Source: Argopecten irradians (Eukaryota; Mollusca; Bivalvia; Pectinida; Pectinidae). From it: a stretch of 64,000 nucleotides of DNA. The position numbers and the translations under genes are program-made. The stretch covers positions 10,820,755 through 10,884,754 of the forward strand of contig NC_091134.1 of NCBI RefSeq assembly GCF_041381155.1, in the 5' to 3' direction. Under the pieces are notes generated by a model. It was not told the DNA's origin. It saw only the letters and a list, made by a program, of their open reading frames with translations, and made no database searches. This document shows positions 48,070 to 60,733 of the stretch, in pieces; positions within the stretch are counted from its first letter, which is position 1; each line of letters begins with the position of its first letter.

Positions 48070-51000
48070 ATGTCTTCTTTTGTGATACTGAAAAATATCA
48101 GCAGAATACCTATGTTAAGAAATACCTCATTATTCAAGGTGAACACAGCCGGTTACATCAATATAAAACTTGTAACTCAATATCGTAACCTCTCCAATGT
48201 AAATCCTGAAAACATTTTCTCAAATGAAAATAAATCCAGAGTGGAAAAACAACTTTCATCTGTACAACGGGTTAAAACAGTTGTGCCTTATCAAGAGAAT
48301 CCTAAAGATGCTGCTGTCCTGATGCCACTGTGTTATGTTAACTACGAACCATCTCTGCTGTTCATGGTCAGATCCTGGAAAGTTCCGGTTCACAAGGGCG
48401 AAGTATGGTAGGTCTTAGATATATCAGCCCAATATCATGTCCAGGAAAGTTCTGGTTCACAAGGGTGAAGTACAGTAGGTCTTAGATATATCAGCCCAAT
48501 ATCATGTCCAGGAAAGTTCTGGTTCACAAAGGTGAAGTACGGTAGGTCTTAGATACAACCGATCGATCAGATCCTGGAAAGTTCCAGTTCACAAGGGCGA
48601 GTATACGTAGGTCTTTACTTAACTCAAAGACTTGCCTTTTATCTACACATATAGAAACATCAACTGCTATATTAAAAGAATATTAAGCTGGAGTTAATTG
48701 TTAATTAGTGGCTAATGAATTTTAAAATTTTGTTCTAACTTCACCTTCAGCATGATGACATTTTGCTAGTTTTGAATTTTCACCTCTCAGATATGACTCA
48801 TTATCAAACAAATAAAATTTTAACAGTTTTCAATTGAAAGATTTTAAAACTTTTGTTCTGATGATGACATGCCCAATGTGTCAGAATTATGGACTGTATT
48901 TAGATTAACAAAATACCCAGCTATGGTTATCTTTTCATTTTGACAATCTGTGAACTTATAAGACTGGACTTCTATATTCCTTGTGGAGTTTACTGGCTGG
49001 TTTTACACTAAGCTTCCTAAAACCTTTTACAAGAGTGTCGGAGCTCACACACCTTGTTGGTAAGATACCTGGAAAGTGGCAATACAAATTTGTAATAGTA
49101 AAAACAATACATTTCAATACATCAGTTTCAAGATCTCAAAAAACGTGGATGAAGTACGAATTACCGTTTATTAGTTACGCCTGCCAGTGATTACGACATA
49201 ATTTTTTGATGCGGTTCTTGTGACGTGAAAATCACTGGGGCTGGGACTAATAAACGGTTTTGTATTGTACCCACATTATTTTGGGATCTTGAAATCCAAG
49301 TTTTGGTACTATTCTTTAGCATACACTTAATGTTTGTATTCTCCTGGCTCAATCAGTTTTCCAGGTGGTATGAAGGACAATGGTGACCTTGACCTTTGCC
49401 AGACTGCCTTGAGGGAGACGTTTGAGGAGATAGGACTTCAGTCAGAATCTGTCAACATTTGGGGGAAAATGCCCAAGATCCCCAGTAAGGTAAGATCCCA
49501 TTTATTAATTATTTCCTATATTTCTATCTTATCAAAAGTGATACAAAAGTTGGTATGTAATTTTTGTCTTTACTCTAATAAAAAGGTGAAGATAGGTTTT
49601 ATGTATTTTAACAATTCTGTCTTTTTATGATTACTGGAATTTTGTTGACAAAGTAAATGTTACTTGTGAGTTTTATTTCGACCACTAACCAATAATTTGA
49701 TATAAACTTGCATTAAGGTCAAGGTTTTCTTCTTCTCTTAAGATCTGATCAGACATGATCTGTCATTACAATGTTAAGATCTGGTCAGACATGATCTGTC
49801 ATTACAATGTTAAGATCTGGTCAGACATGATTTACCAATACAATGTTAAGATCTGGTCAGACATGATTTATCAATACAATGTTAAGATCTGGTCAGACAT
49901 GATCTATCATTACAATGTTAAGATCTGGTCAGACATGATTTATCAATACAATGTTAAGATCTGGTCAGACATGATCTATCATTACAATGTTAAGATCTGG
50001 TCAGACATGATTTATCAATACAATGTTAAGATCTGGTCAGACATGATCTATCATTACAATGTTAAGATCTGGTCAGACATGATTTATCAATACAATGTTA
50101 AGATCTGGTCAGACATGATCTATCATTACAATGTTAAGATCTGATCAGACATGATTTATCAATACAATGTTAAGATCTGGTCAGACATGATTTATCAATA
50201 CAATGTTAAGATCTGGTCAGACATGATCTATCATTACAATGTTAAGATCTGGTCAGACATGATTTATCAATACAATGTTAAGATCTGGTCAGACATGATC
50301 TATCATTACAATGTTAAGATCTGATCAGACATGGTCTATCATTACAATGTTAAGATCTGGTCAGACATGATTTATCAATACAATGTCACTAAACATGGTC
50401 AGCTAGGACACAGATCTCCTGTTAAATTCTATCATAATTTATTTATATGACCTCACAAAATCATGTGGGAGATGTTGTTATTGAAAGATAAACATGCTAC
50501 ATGAAATTAAAACAGATGTTTAAAGACATAGGTATGTTTCAGAAGGATGGTAAAATTGAAGTTACACCGTATTTGGGATTCTGTGGAGACATGGATAATA
50601 TATCTAAGCTGGTGTTGGATGAATCAGAGGTAGGTTAGTTACTAAAATTAAACTAAAAATTATTATATTTCATTGTAACCATCTGTAATGAGAGATTTTT
50701 TAATGATAAATGTTATGTATTTTGAGTATGTAAAGCACACATACATCTATAATGTAGATGTGAAGTTTTCTGTTGTAAACACACTGTATCTATTATAATA
50801 TTAGATGTAGGTAAGATCACCTGGAAAAATAGGGTGTATTATCTGTTGTAAGATTAGAAGTAGATTATCTCCCCCTGGACAAATACACTGTCTGTTGTAA
50901 GATTAGAAGTGGAATATCTCCCCCTGCATAGATAAAAACACTTTATAGTGTAAGATTAGAAGTTTATTATAATTATCTCCCCCTGGACAAATACTATCTG

Positions 51001-52847
51001 TTGTAAGATAAGAAGTAGATTATCTCCCCTGGACAACTATACTATCTTGTAAGATTAATAGTATATTATAATTATCTCTCCCTCAATTACACTGTCTATT
51101 GTAAGATTAAAAGTAGATTATCTCCCCTAGACAAATACACTGTATGTTGTAAGATTAGAAGTGGATTGTCTCCCCCTGGACAAATACACTGTATATTGTA
51201 AGATTAGCAGTGGGCAATCTCCCGTGGACAAATAATACAAATTATATTTTGTAAGATTAGCAGTAGGTTATCTCCCCATGGACTCAACCATTGTATAGGT
51301 TTGACAACTGCCAATAAAAAGGTTATTTAATCTGGTCCAGTCCTATAAGTTAACCTTTCATAGAACATCAAACTTCAACTTTGTGAAGAAAATAATTATG
51401 GTGTAATTTTCTATTGACTTGTGAGCTAGTGTGATGCCTTCTTCATAGAACTTCTGTAAATTAGGATTATAAGGCCTCAGAAGTAATTATTACTGTGCTA
51501 CATTAGCAGTAGTAGGCACCAATAGTCGAGTTCTAAAGACGACATCATTATCTGTCAAAAGTCTTTTGAGCTACAATATTGCAGCTAGGTTGGATTCAAT
51601 AATAACCCTTTGAAATATTGGGCCTTAAAGGGACAATTCATTCTAAGAGAACATTAAAATTTGTACATATATCGAAAAAACCCAAGTTCTAATGGAAATT
51701 AGATCAGTCGGTTTTACTGTGATATGCCTGAAAAGCCCATGGTGGTGACATATGTGTGAAATGTTCAAACTCGCTCGCTGTCCGCCATTACACACTGTGG
51801 TCAAACTTCTTGTATGCCGAACCCTGTCCCTTGCTCGTAGAGTAATGCAACTTTTGTCTAAAACTGCTCAAATCGCTCTGACAATAGTGTGTTTACCTTA
51901 TTAGGTGAATTGTCTTGCCTAAAAATCATTTTATCACCTTCTCAGTGGTTATGTAGTTCATTTGTTTAACGTGCGTTACTTTGGCTCGGGTATGGGTACA
52001 GCGTCCATATTGTACCTGCTTAATCGTATTGATCAACGATTTGATATTTCAACGATATTAATTAAAATACTTAACAATGTCGAGGAATTTGTCAATGTTT
52101 TACGTTATATGTTTCATAAGAAATGTAGAACAATACATTTATGCTATATTTGGCTTCTTGGTTATGTAAAAGAATTAGCCTGTGTGAATTGTCTCTTTAA
52201 ATGGAATTCATTTATAATCGCAAACCTTACAATACATCTTTCCACAAAAAAATAAAGAATAAGAAAGAAAAATCACATGGGTAACAGCAGAGATTTATAT
52301 AGTATTTTTTTTCCAGGTGACATAATACACCTTTAATATATGTTTACATAACATGATAGTGTAACTTCCACAAGAGCACTTATATAGATGTTCACAGAAG
52401 TAATCAATATACCATGTAGATGCCTTGATCTCTGTATAGAAACAGCTTAATATCTTATCTATTTGGTTTGTTAAATTTTAGAGCTTTCGTGCCAACACGA
52501 AGTACATATGTAAACCAAAATATGACCACATCCAATAAAATAATTCTGTATCCTAATTTACAGTATTACCTCCCTTTGTAGACAGGAAACAATATTTATG
52601 TCTATGATTTTTGACTTGCCAGGTGGATGCTGTTTTCACCAGGACTATCACCTCTCTGTGTGACCCAGTCAATGTTCGATCAACACAGTTCACCAATGGT
52701 TATACTCTGCCTGTGTTTTTAAGTGGCGAGTTGAGGATTTGGGGAATGACAGCGGTTCTGTTACACCAACTACTGACAGTCCTTGCACCAGGAATGTACA
52801 ACTTCAAACTGAGACATAACCAACCAATCAAGTCCAAATCATCTTGA
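48070..52847 (+). CDS. NUDT8: Mitochondrial coenzyme A diphosphatase NUDT8-like
   Basis: Four exons, 48070-48407, 49357-49489, 50543-50629 and 52623-52847, join in phase (2,0,0) to give 260 residues, a little longer than human NUDT8 (about 236). The family hydrolyses CoA and related dinucleotides to phosphopantetheine and 3',5'-ADP. Residues 1-45 are basic and hydroxylated, fitting a mitochondrial presequence. Then come AAVLMPLCYVNYEPSLLFMV, HKGEVCFPGG and the Nudix box at about 117-140 (GGMKDNGD, RETFEEIGL) with the metal-binding REx2EE glutamates. D replaces the first box E, as is usual in CoA-type Nudix enzymes. The C-terminus has DAVFTRTI, GYTLPVFLSG, RIWGMTAVL and LAPGMYNFKL, all close to NUDT8. 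AATAAA at 53325 could end the transcript. Intron 1 starts with duplicated exon-end copies; intron 2 is a 36-bp minisatellite. Confidence 0.94.
48371..48613 (+). repeat. Tandem copies of the NUDT8 exon 1 end and its splice donor
   Basis: The last ~35 bp of exon 1 plus the donor (CCTGGAAAGTTCCGGTTCAC, GTAGGTC) are followed by three further diverged copies at about 66-bp spacing. The copies keep GGAAAGTTC, GGTTCACAA and a GTAGGTC donor-like end. Only the first is in the conserved frame leading into the Nudix box. Confidence 0.88.
49127..49293. repeat. Hairpin MITE in NUDT8 intron 1
   Basis: TTCAAGATCTCAAAAAACGT through CCAGTGATT returns inverted as AATCACTGG through GGGATCTTGAA. The arms are about 62 bp and moderately diverged. 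Confidence 0.78.
49740..50386 (+). repeat. 36-bp minisatellite, 18 copies, in NUDT8 intron 2
   Basis: The unit contains AAGATCTGGTCAGACATGAT and TACAATGTT. Units alternate between a CTATCAT and a TTATCAA variant through most of the array, giving a 72-bp higher-order period. The period is divisible by three, so an open frame (MIYQYNVKIWSD repeats) appears, but it is intronic. Confidence 0.95.
50790..51290 (+). repeat. Degenerate tandem repeat in NUDT8 intron 3
   Basis: About nine diverged units of 50-60 bp share TGTAAGATTAGAAGTAGATT, ATCTCCCCCTGGACAAATA and CACTGT. Older and less uniform than the other minisatellites here. Confidence 0.8.
51497..51588 (+). repeat. 3' fragment of repeat family X
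   Basis: Contains ATTAGCAGTAGTAGGCACCA, TCTAAAGACGAC and AAGTCTTTTGAGCTACAATA ending TTGCAGCTAG, matching the 3' hairpin end of the copies at 7.6 and 29.5 kb. Confidence 0.8.
51625..52200 (+). mobile_element. TTAA-bounded non-autonomous DNA element, copy 1
   Basis: Runs from TTAAAGGGACAATTCA to TGAATTGTCTCTTTAA in NUDT8 intron 3. Nearly colinear with the 54.6-kb copy (shared CGAACCCTGTCCCTTGCTCG and CTCGGGTATGGGTACAGCGT). TTAA edges fit a Kolobok/piggyBac-type element. No transposase. Confidence 0.82.
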
Positions 52848-53033
52848 TGATAATTCTATGTCAGTGAATTATTGTTCATTCCAAAATTGCCAACTGTTGC
52901 CCTGAAATGTACCAAAGTAATTGATCTTTGTGATATTATATTGTTATGTTTGTTTACCAAATGTTGTGATATAATAGCCCTACTTATGAATAATTAATGA
53001 TGATGTTGAAAAATTACCAGGTATATCGGCATA

Positions 53034-53205
53034 TAGACCGTATCACCTGCTTCTTAAAATGAGCTTCTTTTCTTTTTATTGTCGTTTATTGATAATCATC
53101 TTTCTCTTAAAATAGCTCCTTTTCTTTTTGTTGTTTTAAAAAATGAGCTCATCAATTAACCAAAAACAAAAGGAGCTCATTTTAGAAGACAGATGATTCT
53201 GTCTA
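53034..53205. mobile_element. Diverged hairpin MITE related to the 16.0-kb element
   Basis: Ends TAGACCGTATCA and GATTCTGTCTA, with AAAATGAGCTTCTTTTCTTT on the left and AAAAGGAGCTCATTTTAGAA on the right. Part of the left arm is duplicated. It probably lies in the NUDT8 3' UTR if AATAAA at 53325 is used. Confidence 0.72.
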
Positions 53206-54094
53206 ACCTGCATACCATAGTTGGGGTTTTTTTCAAATCAAATTATGCTTCCGAAATCTGCAGGAATAAGTTGATTTGTTTAAATATATGTTTATAATGT
53301 ACAAGACAATTGCAATGACTGTGAAATAAATTTTTATTTTACTGTTGGTCTTTCGAAGTTGTATACTGGTACAAGAGAACATTATTCAGAGAACAAGATT
53401 TGAAAAACAAGATTTGTGTAAAAATCTGTCTCTACTTATATTAAATGGGACAAGTAATGAAAATTCATTTAGTATAAAAAAATGAAATAAATAAAACGTC
53501 AAAACTGAATTCTATTCTAATTTGAAATAGTAAGGACATTAATTTAGAGATGTAATTTCTGACAAAATTGTAAACGAATGGTCATCATTCTGATCAACAA
53601 TGCTAAACTAAATTACTGCCTTACTTATAAAACCTTCAAGGTTAGAAAGAAACTGTTTAACATATTTTGAGAGATCTACTAAAGTTTAATCAGATACAAA
53701 ACACTGTAGGGTCATTAATGCGTTTCTTTATTGATTAGAAAATGATTCCAGCTTTTTGGGTTTGATTGGTTTAATATTCAGATAGGGTCGTTTAAGGACA
53801 TGCTAGGTTTATAGGAGGAGATTAGCCAGAGTACCAGAGGAAAACCGTCAACCAGTGGTCAGTACCTTCCATCTGCTTCACTCACTAGAGAGTTGAACTC
53901 CGAACCCAGAAGCTTATGATAATTGGCACAGTAGAATTACATACTCTCATTATTCTGACCCCACCAGGATAGTGACACATATTGCAAAGTTACAGTAAAT
54001 TCACAAAAGTTTTAGACACCCGAAAGAAAGTTGGATTACAGTAAAAAGACAAAGGGAGACATTGATAAAGAAACATTTAATTTAGTAACAGTTG

Positions 54095-57000
54095 TTAAAC
54101 ATCTAAATCGTCATCAGGATCTTCCTCGTCAAAGTCGTCGGCCTCGTCTGGCTGGTAAAATATCTTCCCCTCGCCTGAGGACAAGGTGGCCTCTATCCTA
54201 GAAACGAAAATGACATATAACTACAAGTAATTCTCGGTATACAATAAGTAGTGGTACACCATATGGCTATCTGTTTGATGTTCGACAGTTACATTTCTAA
54301 ATTTCATATAGGAGGTTATTTGAAATGTCTTTTGGCCGAAATTCATATTTTTTTCCCGAAAAGAGAAAAGTATGATCGTCACACAAACTTCCCATTTATT
54401 AATACACTCTGATTAACCTGAAGTTCTTGAGTCCTTAATATTCATTAATGCGACCAATTACTGAAAGAAAGTGTGTGAACCAAAAACATTTTGTATTTAT
54501 TCGTGCTAAATCTGTGTCATGCACCATTCAGTAATCTACTGGTAGATGTTACAACACTTGTTATCAATTTTGTAGTACTTGCTTTTAAAGGGACAATTCA
54601 GTCTAAGAGAACATTAAAATTTGTACATATATAGGAAAAACCCCAGTTCTAATGGAAATTAGATCAGTCGATTTTACTGTGATATGCCAGAAAATCCTAT
54701 GGTGGTGAAATGCGTGTGAAATGTATGCTTGCTGTTCGCCATTACACATTGTGGTCAAAAACTTGTTTACCGAACCCTGTCCCTTGCTCGTTGAGTAATG
54801 CAACTTTTGTCTAGAACTGCTCAAATCACTCTGACAGTAATGTGTTTACCTTATTAAGTGAATTACCTTGCCTGAAAATCATTTTATCACCTCCTCAGTG
54901 GTTATGTAGTTCATTTGTTTAAAGTCTGTGACTTTAGCTCGGGTATGGGTACAGCGTACATATTGTACCTGCTTAATTGTATTGATCAACAATTTGTAAT
55001 TACAACGGTATCATTTAAAATTCTAAACAATTACGTGGAATTTGTCAATATCTTATGTTATATGTTTCATAAGAAATGCAGAACAAATACATTAATGTCA
55101 TATTTTGCTTCTTGATTATGTAAAAAAAATAGCCTGAGCGAATTGTCCCTTTAAAGCTGACATGCTATAACCAAGGAACTATATTTAATATAAGTGAGAA
55201 GGATTTGTCATAATGCTTAGAACTTCAAAACTTTGCTGATATCTAATATGAATGAATGCAAACTTAAGTGAAATCAACAACTGATAAATGGTTTACCAAC
55301 ATAATGTATAAATGAATGCAAATTTAAGTGAAATCCACAACTGATAAATGGTTTACCAACATAAATGAATGCAAATTTAAGTGAAATCAACAACTGATAA
55401 ATGGTTTACCAACATAATGTATAAATGAATGCAAATTTAAGTGAAATCAACAACTGATAAATGGTTTACCAACATAAATGAATGCAAATTTAAGTGAAAT
55501 CAACAACTGATAAATGGTTTACCAACATAATGTATAAATGAATGCAAATTTAAGTGAAATCAACAACTGATAAATGGTTTACCAACATAATGTATAAATG
55601 AATGCAAATTTAAGTGAAATCAACAACTGATAAATGGTTTACCAACATAATGTATAAATGAATGCAAATTTAAGTGAAATCAACAACTGATAAATGGTTT
55701 ACCAACACAGTGTATATATAATGCCCAAACTCACTTCTGCTGGTCGTACGTATACGGAAGCTTCACCTGGCTCCTGGCCCTCTTCTCCTCCTCTGTCAAG
55801 GACAGGTTGAAGGTCAAATTTGCAGCAGGATCCATCTGTAATCACAATCATCGGGAGGTAAACATATACAGTAAACCAACTAGACTTCACAACTTTTGAT
55901 TTCATGATTTCCGTTTCAAAACAAGTTCGTAGAAATTAATATTTTGAAGGATAAATGCCAAGTTGCAATTTCTTCATAGTAAGTTGTATAATAAATATAA
56001 GTCCACTGTGTGTACCATGAGGTTTTATATTCCTATGGAACCATATACAATGTCAAGAATGATGCTTCAGTACTTCATTGTAACAGAAAGAGTCAGTGTC
56101 GAATGAGTGAAATATAAGTGAACATACTATTTCACCAAGGTGGGCCCACATACCAAGTATGAAGTTCCAATACTTTATATTATAGAAGAAAGAACAAATC
56201 TTTTATTAAATAACTATGTATAAACATGTGTAACAAGTGCGAAATTCTATTTCTGGTTTTCGTTTGCGACACCATCTCACGAAGGTAAACCCACATACCA
56301 AGTATGGTATAAGTTCCACAAAGTACAGAAGATAGACCTGGGACAAGGACAGATGGACCCAATACAAACCTTCCTGTACATTTCCCCGAATAAACGATGT
56401 ATATATTGCAAAGTTCATCATTCACAAAACTTCCCTTGATTATTTCATTTCAAAATATTTTAATGGTAATACAATAGATATAAACAAAATTATAATATAG
56501 ATCATAAATAAAATAAATTACAATGTATTAACAATTGGATTAGATAACAGGCAAAGTCTATACAAATCCTTTCCGAAATTCCCTTGATTATGAAATAATT
56601 AAATGTACATTTGTATTACCTGTGGTGTTGGTTGTTGTGGGGTTGTATCTACGACCGCCTTTAATTCAGTGAGATCGTCAATCTCAAAATTCTCACTGAT
56701 GTTGAAGTGTTCTTTCTGAAATAAAAATTTTTTTTATTTAACAACCATAAGGACAACCAAACTATCGTTACATGCAGTAAGTTTTGCTTTAAACCAACAC
56801 CAAATTAGAAGTTGTAAATGATCATCTTCAATCTAAGTTTCTGTTTCAGTGTATATTACATGTAATACATGTATTTCATTTCAAAATATTTTTCATTTGA
56901 TTTAATAGGGATTGGACAGCAGGCTATGCCTATATAAGCCCTCTCCCTGATGTAATATGTATATATGATTTTAGGTTACTCGCTATTCTGGTTATTTTTC

Positions 57001-60000
57001 CAGAAATCTTTTTGTGTAGAGTATTGCAGCAGAATTCATGTCCTTCCGACTGTGATGGTGATGTTTGAATGACCGTCGATGCCGTGTGTTCTACCAAAGT
57101 CAGGCTATTTCCGTCATGAAGATCCCGATGCAACAAGGCAACAACTTGTTCAACATTAGCTCCTGGAAAAAACAGAATAAAATGGTTACTCAGGCACTGT
57201 TTTAATTGTGGAGAAAAAAATCACACAATTTTTGACACAGAAAGATAATCTGCGACAGTATACAATATGAAAAGAACTTTATCTGCTGAATCTGGTGTAA
57301 ATATGACTAAGAAATCAAACCCATTGAATAAATGACTTAAGAATAGTAGGCATAGACCATACAGAATGAGACATACCAGTGATGGTGCTATTGCAGAGTC
57401 TGTGTAGAGTCTGACATGTGTACGGTACAGGTCGGAACAGGAGGAGACAACTCAATGAGTCAATCACTACCGCCACTTTTCTTTCTTTATTCAGATTTCC
57501 TTTCGCCGAGATCTCTTTCAGAAGGTCTGATTCCAGACCAGATGTGGCGGATCCATTCCATTTCAGGAAATCATTTTGAAAATTATGATGAATTATTCTA
57601 CAAATATACCAAAGTAAAAGTGTGTATAGTAAATAACATTATACATGAATCATGAATATGCCCCCAAACAAATATATTTATATCTATAGTAAAGAAAGCT
57701 CAAATCAAGATCATCAATAGTCATCTTTAAAAATAAAATACCTTTAATGTAGACAGTACTAAAAAAGTAAAACAGTTAACAGATGTTACATTTACAATAT
57801 AGACACATTTACAAAGACAAATAATAGACAGATAAACGTGCATATATTATTAACTTGTAACAATGTTTAGGTTGAGTTAACATTTTATTTTCTATCACCT
57901 GTATTGAGGATAACATTGCTTACTTTGTCTGTGTATCTGGTGCTACCTCCTTTAACATCAAGTGTGACTTTGGATCAAATGTCAACACATGTACCTCATC
58001 CATCCTGTAAAATATTAAACCAAAAAATAAGGAACAATAGATATGTTTTCACAATAATAGATTCCTACATGGGTCTGCCTTGTAGAAAGGGATAGTTTTA
58101 CTTGAGTTGACTGGATGGTAACAGGTTTTAACTGGTCACCATAAGGATTGTCCAGCTCTGACAATGCAATCAAGATGTTTCGAGAATATATTATATCTTG
58201 TGTGAAGAATAGCATAAAAATTGTAAAGTTGGTATTACAAGAAATTATTTCATCTTGATTTCAATTTTTTGTTAAACTGTTAAACTTAGCCTAATCACAC
58301 TTTGTAATTAGCAGGGAGTCTTCTTATAACGCCTGGAGAAGCTGGATTTGGCCTGCTGCTCCTATACATCCTAGCTGTTATGCGCTATTTTTGATATGGG
58401 ACAAATTCTGGCATATCTCCTTACACTGGCCATGATCAGATTGGCTTATAAAAATTACCTTTGAGAGAGGCTGAGAAGGAAACATGATAGCAATCCTCTT
58501 CCTGGCTCTTCAACCGAGTCTATAATACACAAGAAAAAAAAACCCAGTAAACTTTAATTGTATTCAATGTTTGTTTCTCTCTTATTGTCAATATACCATC
58601 CGGTACATGTATACGTATGTTGGTTAGTGATTTATTGTGTTACGATTCAATAGCCATAGTTATTTAGCACTCTGGTTAGTCAGAGACACAGTATTGCTGG
58701 TAAGTCAGAGGTCCACTATAGCTGGTAAGTCAGAGTGAGACCCACTATAGCTGGTACGTCAGAGACCCACTATAGCTGGCAAGTCAGAGGTCCACTATAG
58801 CTGGTAAGTCAGAGTGAGACCCACTATAGCTGGTACGTCAGAGACCCACTATAGCTGGCAAGTCAGAGACCCACTATAGTTGGTCAGTCAGAGACCCACT
58901 GTAGCTGGTAAGTCAGAGACCCACTATAGGCAGTAACTCAGAGACACACTATAGCTGGTCAGTCAGAGACCCACTATAGCTGGTAGGTCAGAGACCCACT
59001 ACAGCTGGTAAGTCAGACCCACAATAGCTGGTAAGTCAGAGACCCACTATAGGCGGTAACTCAGAGACCCACTATAGCTGGTCAGTCAGAGACCCACTAT
59101 AGCTGGTAAGTCAGAGACCCACTATAGCTGGTAAGTCAGACCCACTATAGCTGGTAAGTCAGAGACCCACTATAGCTGGTAAGTCAGAGACCCACTATAG
59201 CTGGTAAGTCAGACCCACTATAGCTGGTAGGTCAGAGACCCACTACAGCTGGTAAGTCAGACCCACAATAGCTGGTAAGTCAGAGACCCACTATAGGCGG
59301 TAACTCAGAGACCCACTATAGCTGGTCAGTCAGAGACCCACTATAGCTGGTAATTCAGAGACCCACTATAGCTGGTAAGTCAGACCCACTATAGCTGGTA
59401 AGTCAGAGACCCACTATAGCTGGTAAGTCAGACCAACTATAGCTGGTAAGTCAGAGACCCACTATAGCTGGTAAGTCAGACCCACTATAGCTGGTAAGTC
59501 AGAGACCAACAATAGGCGGTAACTCAGAGACCCACTATAGCTGGTAAGTCAGACCCACTATAGCTGGTAAGTCAGAGACCCACTATAGCTGGTAATTCAG
59601 AGACCCACTATAGCTGGTAATTCAGAGACCCACTATAGCTGGTAAGTCAGAGACCCACTATAGGCTGTAACTCAGAGACCCACTATAGCTGGTAAGTCAG
59701 AGACCCACTATAGCTGGTAAGTCAGAGACCCACTATAGCTGGTATGTCAGAGACCCACTATAGCTGGTAAGTCAGAGACCCACTAAAGCTGGTAAGTCAG
59801 ACCCACTATAGCTGGTAATTTAGCCCGAGATACTCTGGCCCTGACACCAGACTTAGACATTATGACAGATAGATGTCTGGTTTAGGGCCAGAGCGCAGTA
59901 GTACTCAAAAACCTGGAATAAGCCGACACCGTTTGGTATCGGGCCAGGTACTCTCCGATTCAGACTGACCACCGAGAAGCACCACTAACCTTAGTCTATT

Positions 60001-60733
60001 CAACAAATGAATATCATATCTACCCAAATATAGCAATCCGTCGAGATTAAAGATGATTTGCATACTATGAGAAAATGGCGACGATGACGAGGGATATTTA
60101 AAGTTGTGGAAAAGAAACTTCTGTGTTGGCACAATAGATCGTGCATGGTGATGAAATGGATGGCTATGAGTAGATAAATTATTCATTTGTTGAAAAGACC
60201 AAGGTAATTGGCGATTCTCGGTGGTAATATTTTGTAAGTAGTCTGAATCGGAGAGTACCTGGCCCGATACCAAACGGTGTCGGCTTATTCCAGGTTTTCG
60301 AGTACTACTGCGCTCTGGCCCTAAACCAGACATCTATCTGTCATAATGTCTAAGTCTGGTGTCAGGGCCAGAGTATCTCGGGCTACTGGTAATTCAGAGA
60401 CCCACTATAGCCAGATAGCTGGTCAGTCAGAGACCCATATAGCTGGCAAGTCATATAAAGTTATGATGTTTTATTCTTTTACATGTTACTTGTAGCTGTG
60501 CTCTCTTGAGGCTTTGCCTAAATTTCATATTAAAATGCACTAACGTTACATGGTTTTTACACGTTACGTGGTGGGACTTCACGGGCTGTGATGCGACTCT
60601 GTGTGAGGTGTTTTTTGATTTTGTTAAATTGGAAATAAATTTTCAACAGGACATGCACTTTAAAAAATAAACACAAACCTTCGATTAAAGAAATTGCCGA
60701 CTTTTCTCTTCCTTTTATTAGATCTCCAAGCAT
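54095..60733 (-). CDS. ELP5: Elongator complex protein 5 (ELP5)
   Basis: Eight exons, 60679-60733, 58459-58519, 57924-58004, 57377-57597, 56980-57162, 56620-56711, 55735-55835 and 54095-54197, join in agreeing phase to 298 residues, close to the usual ~300. ELP5 is part of the Elp4-5-6 RecA-like ring of Elongator, needed for wobble-uridine (mcm5/cm5) tRNA modification. Signatures in order: SLIEDSVEEPGRGLLSCFLL, VHVLTFDP, HHNFQNDFLKWN, VAVVIDSLSCLLLFRPV, VVALLHRDLHD, FEIDDL, DPAANLTFNLSLTEEEKRAR, VKLPYTYD and the acidic tail DFDEEDPDDDLDV. There is no Walker A site, as expected. The junction between exons 5 and 6 is the least certain: I paired a donor at 56980 with an acceptor at 56711 to keep phase, but the canonical TTTCAG lies 4 bases upstream. 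Intron 1 holds a long minisatellite with a foldback insertion. Convergent with NUDT8. Confidence 0.94.
54585..55154 (+). mobile_element. TTAA-bounded non-autonomous DNA element, copy 2
   Basis: TTAAAGGGACAATTCAGTCT to AATTGTCCCTTTAA in the last ELP5 intron, in the same orientation as copy 1 at 51.6 kb and about 90% similar by eye. Both copies keep the outer inverted ends. Confidence 0.84.
55245..55712. repeat. 48/60-bp minisatellite in the last ELP5 intron
   Basis: About eight units of AAATTTAAGTGAAATCAACA plus ACTGATAAATGGTTTACCAA, some with and some without an extra ATAATGTATAA-type segment. The units are almost identical, and the array ends about 22 bp from the exon 7 donor at 55735. Confidence 0.92.
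58672..60450. repeat. 25-bp minisatellite in ELP5 intron 1, with a foldback insertion
   Basis: About 48 units of GCTGGTAAGTCAGAGACCCA plus CTATA, with 22-23-bp variants lacking GAG and a GGCGGTAACTC variant. A block of several variant units around 58981-59097 recurs in the same order near 59225-59337, so multi-unit duplication has occurred. The foldback element at 59821-60385 interrupts it. Confidence 0.93.
59821..60385. mobile_element. Foldback (MULE-like) element, copy B, 9-bp target duplication
   Basis: Same element as 8044-8612 but inverted. Long TIRs (TAGCCCGAGATACTCTGG to ATCTCGGGCTA), flanked by CTGGTAATT on both sides (59812-59820 and 60386-60394). Because the host minisatellite also contains CTGGTAATT, the duplication here is supportive rather than decisive. 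The 142-codon frame across it is not a gene. Confidence 0.88.

Noticed and set aside
49740-50386. CRISPR-like array
   Set aside because: Units are contiguous, with no unique spacers, and lie in an intron of an animal gene; it is a minisatellite. The same holds for the 63-bp and 25-bp arrays.
58015-58215. A 66-codon minus-strand frame (SRNILIALSELDNPYGDQ) as an ELP5 exon
   Set aside because: It falls in the intron between ELP5 exons 2 and 3. Those exons join directly in phase and match the family, and this frame fits neither neighbouring phase.
59905-60333. A 142-codon frame, and a similar 78-codon frame at 8096-8332
   Set aside because: Both lie across the arms of the two foldback element copies and encode the inverted repeat; they match no transposase.
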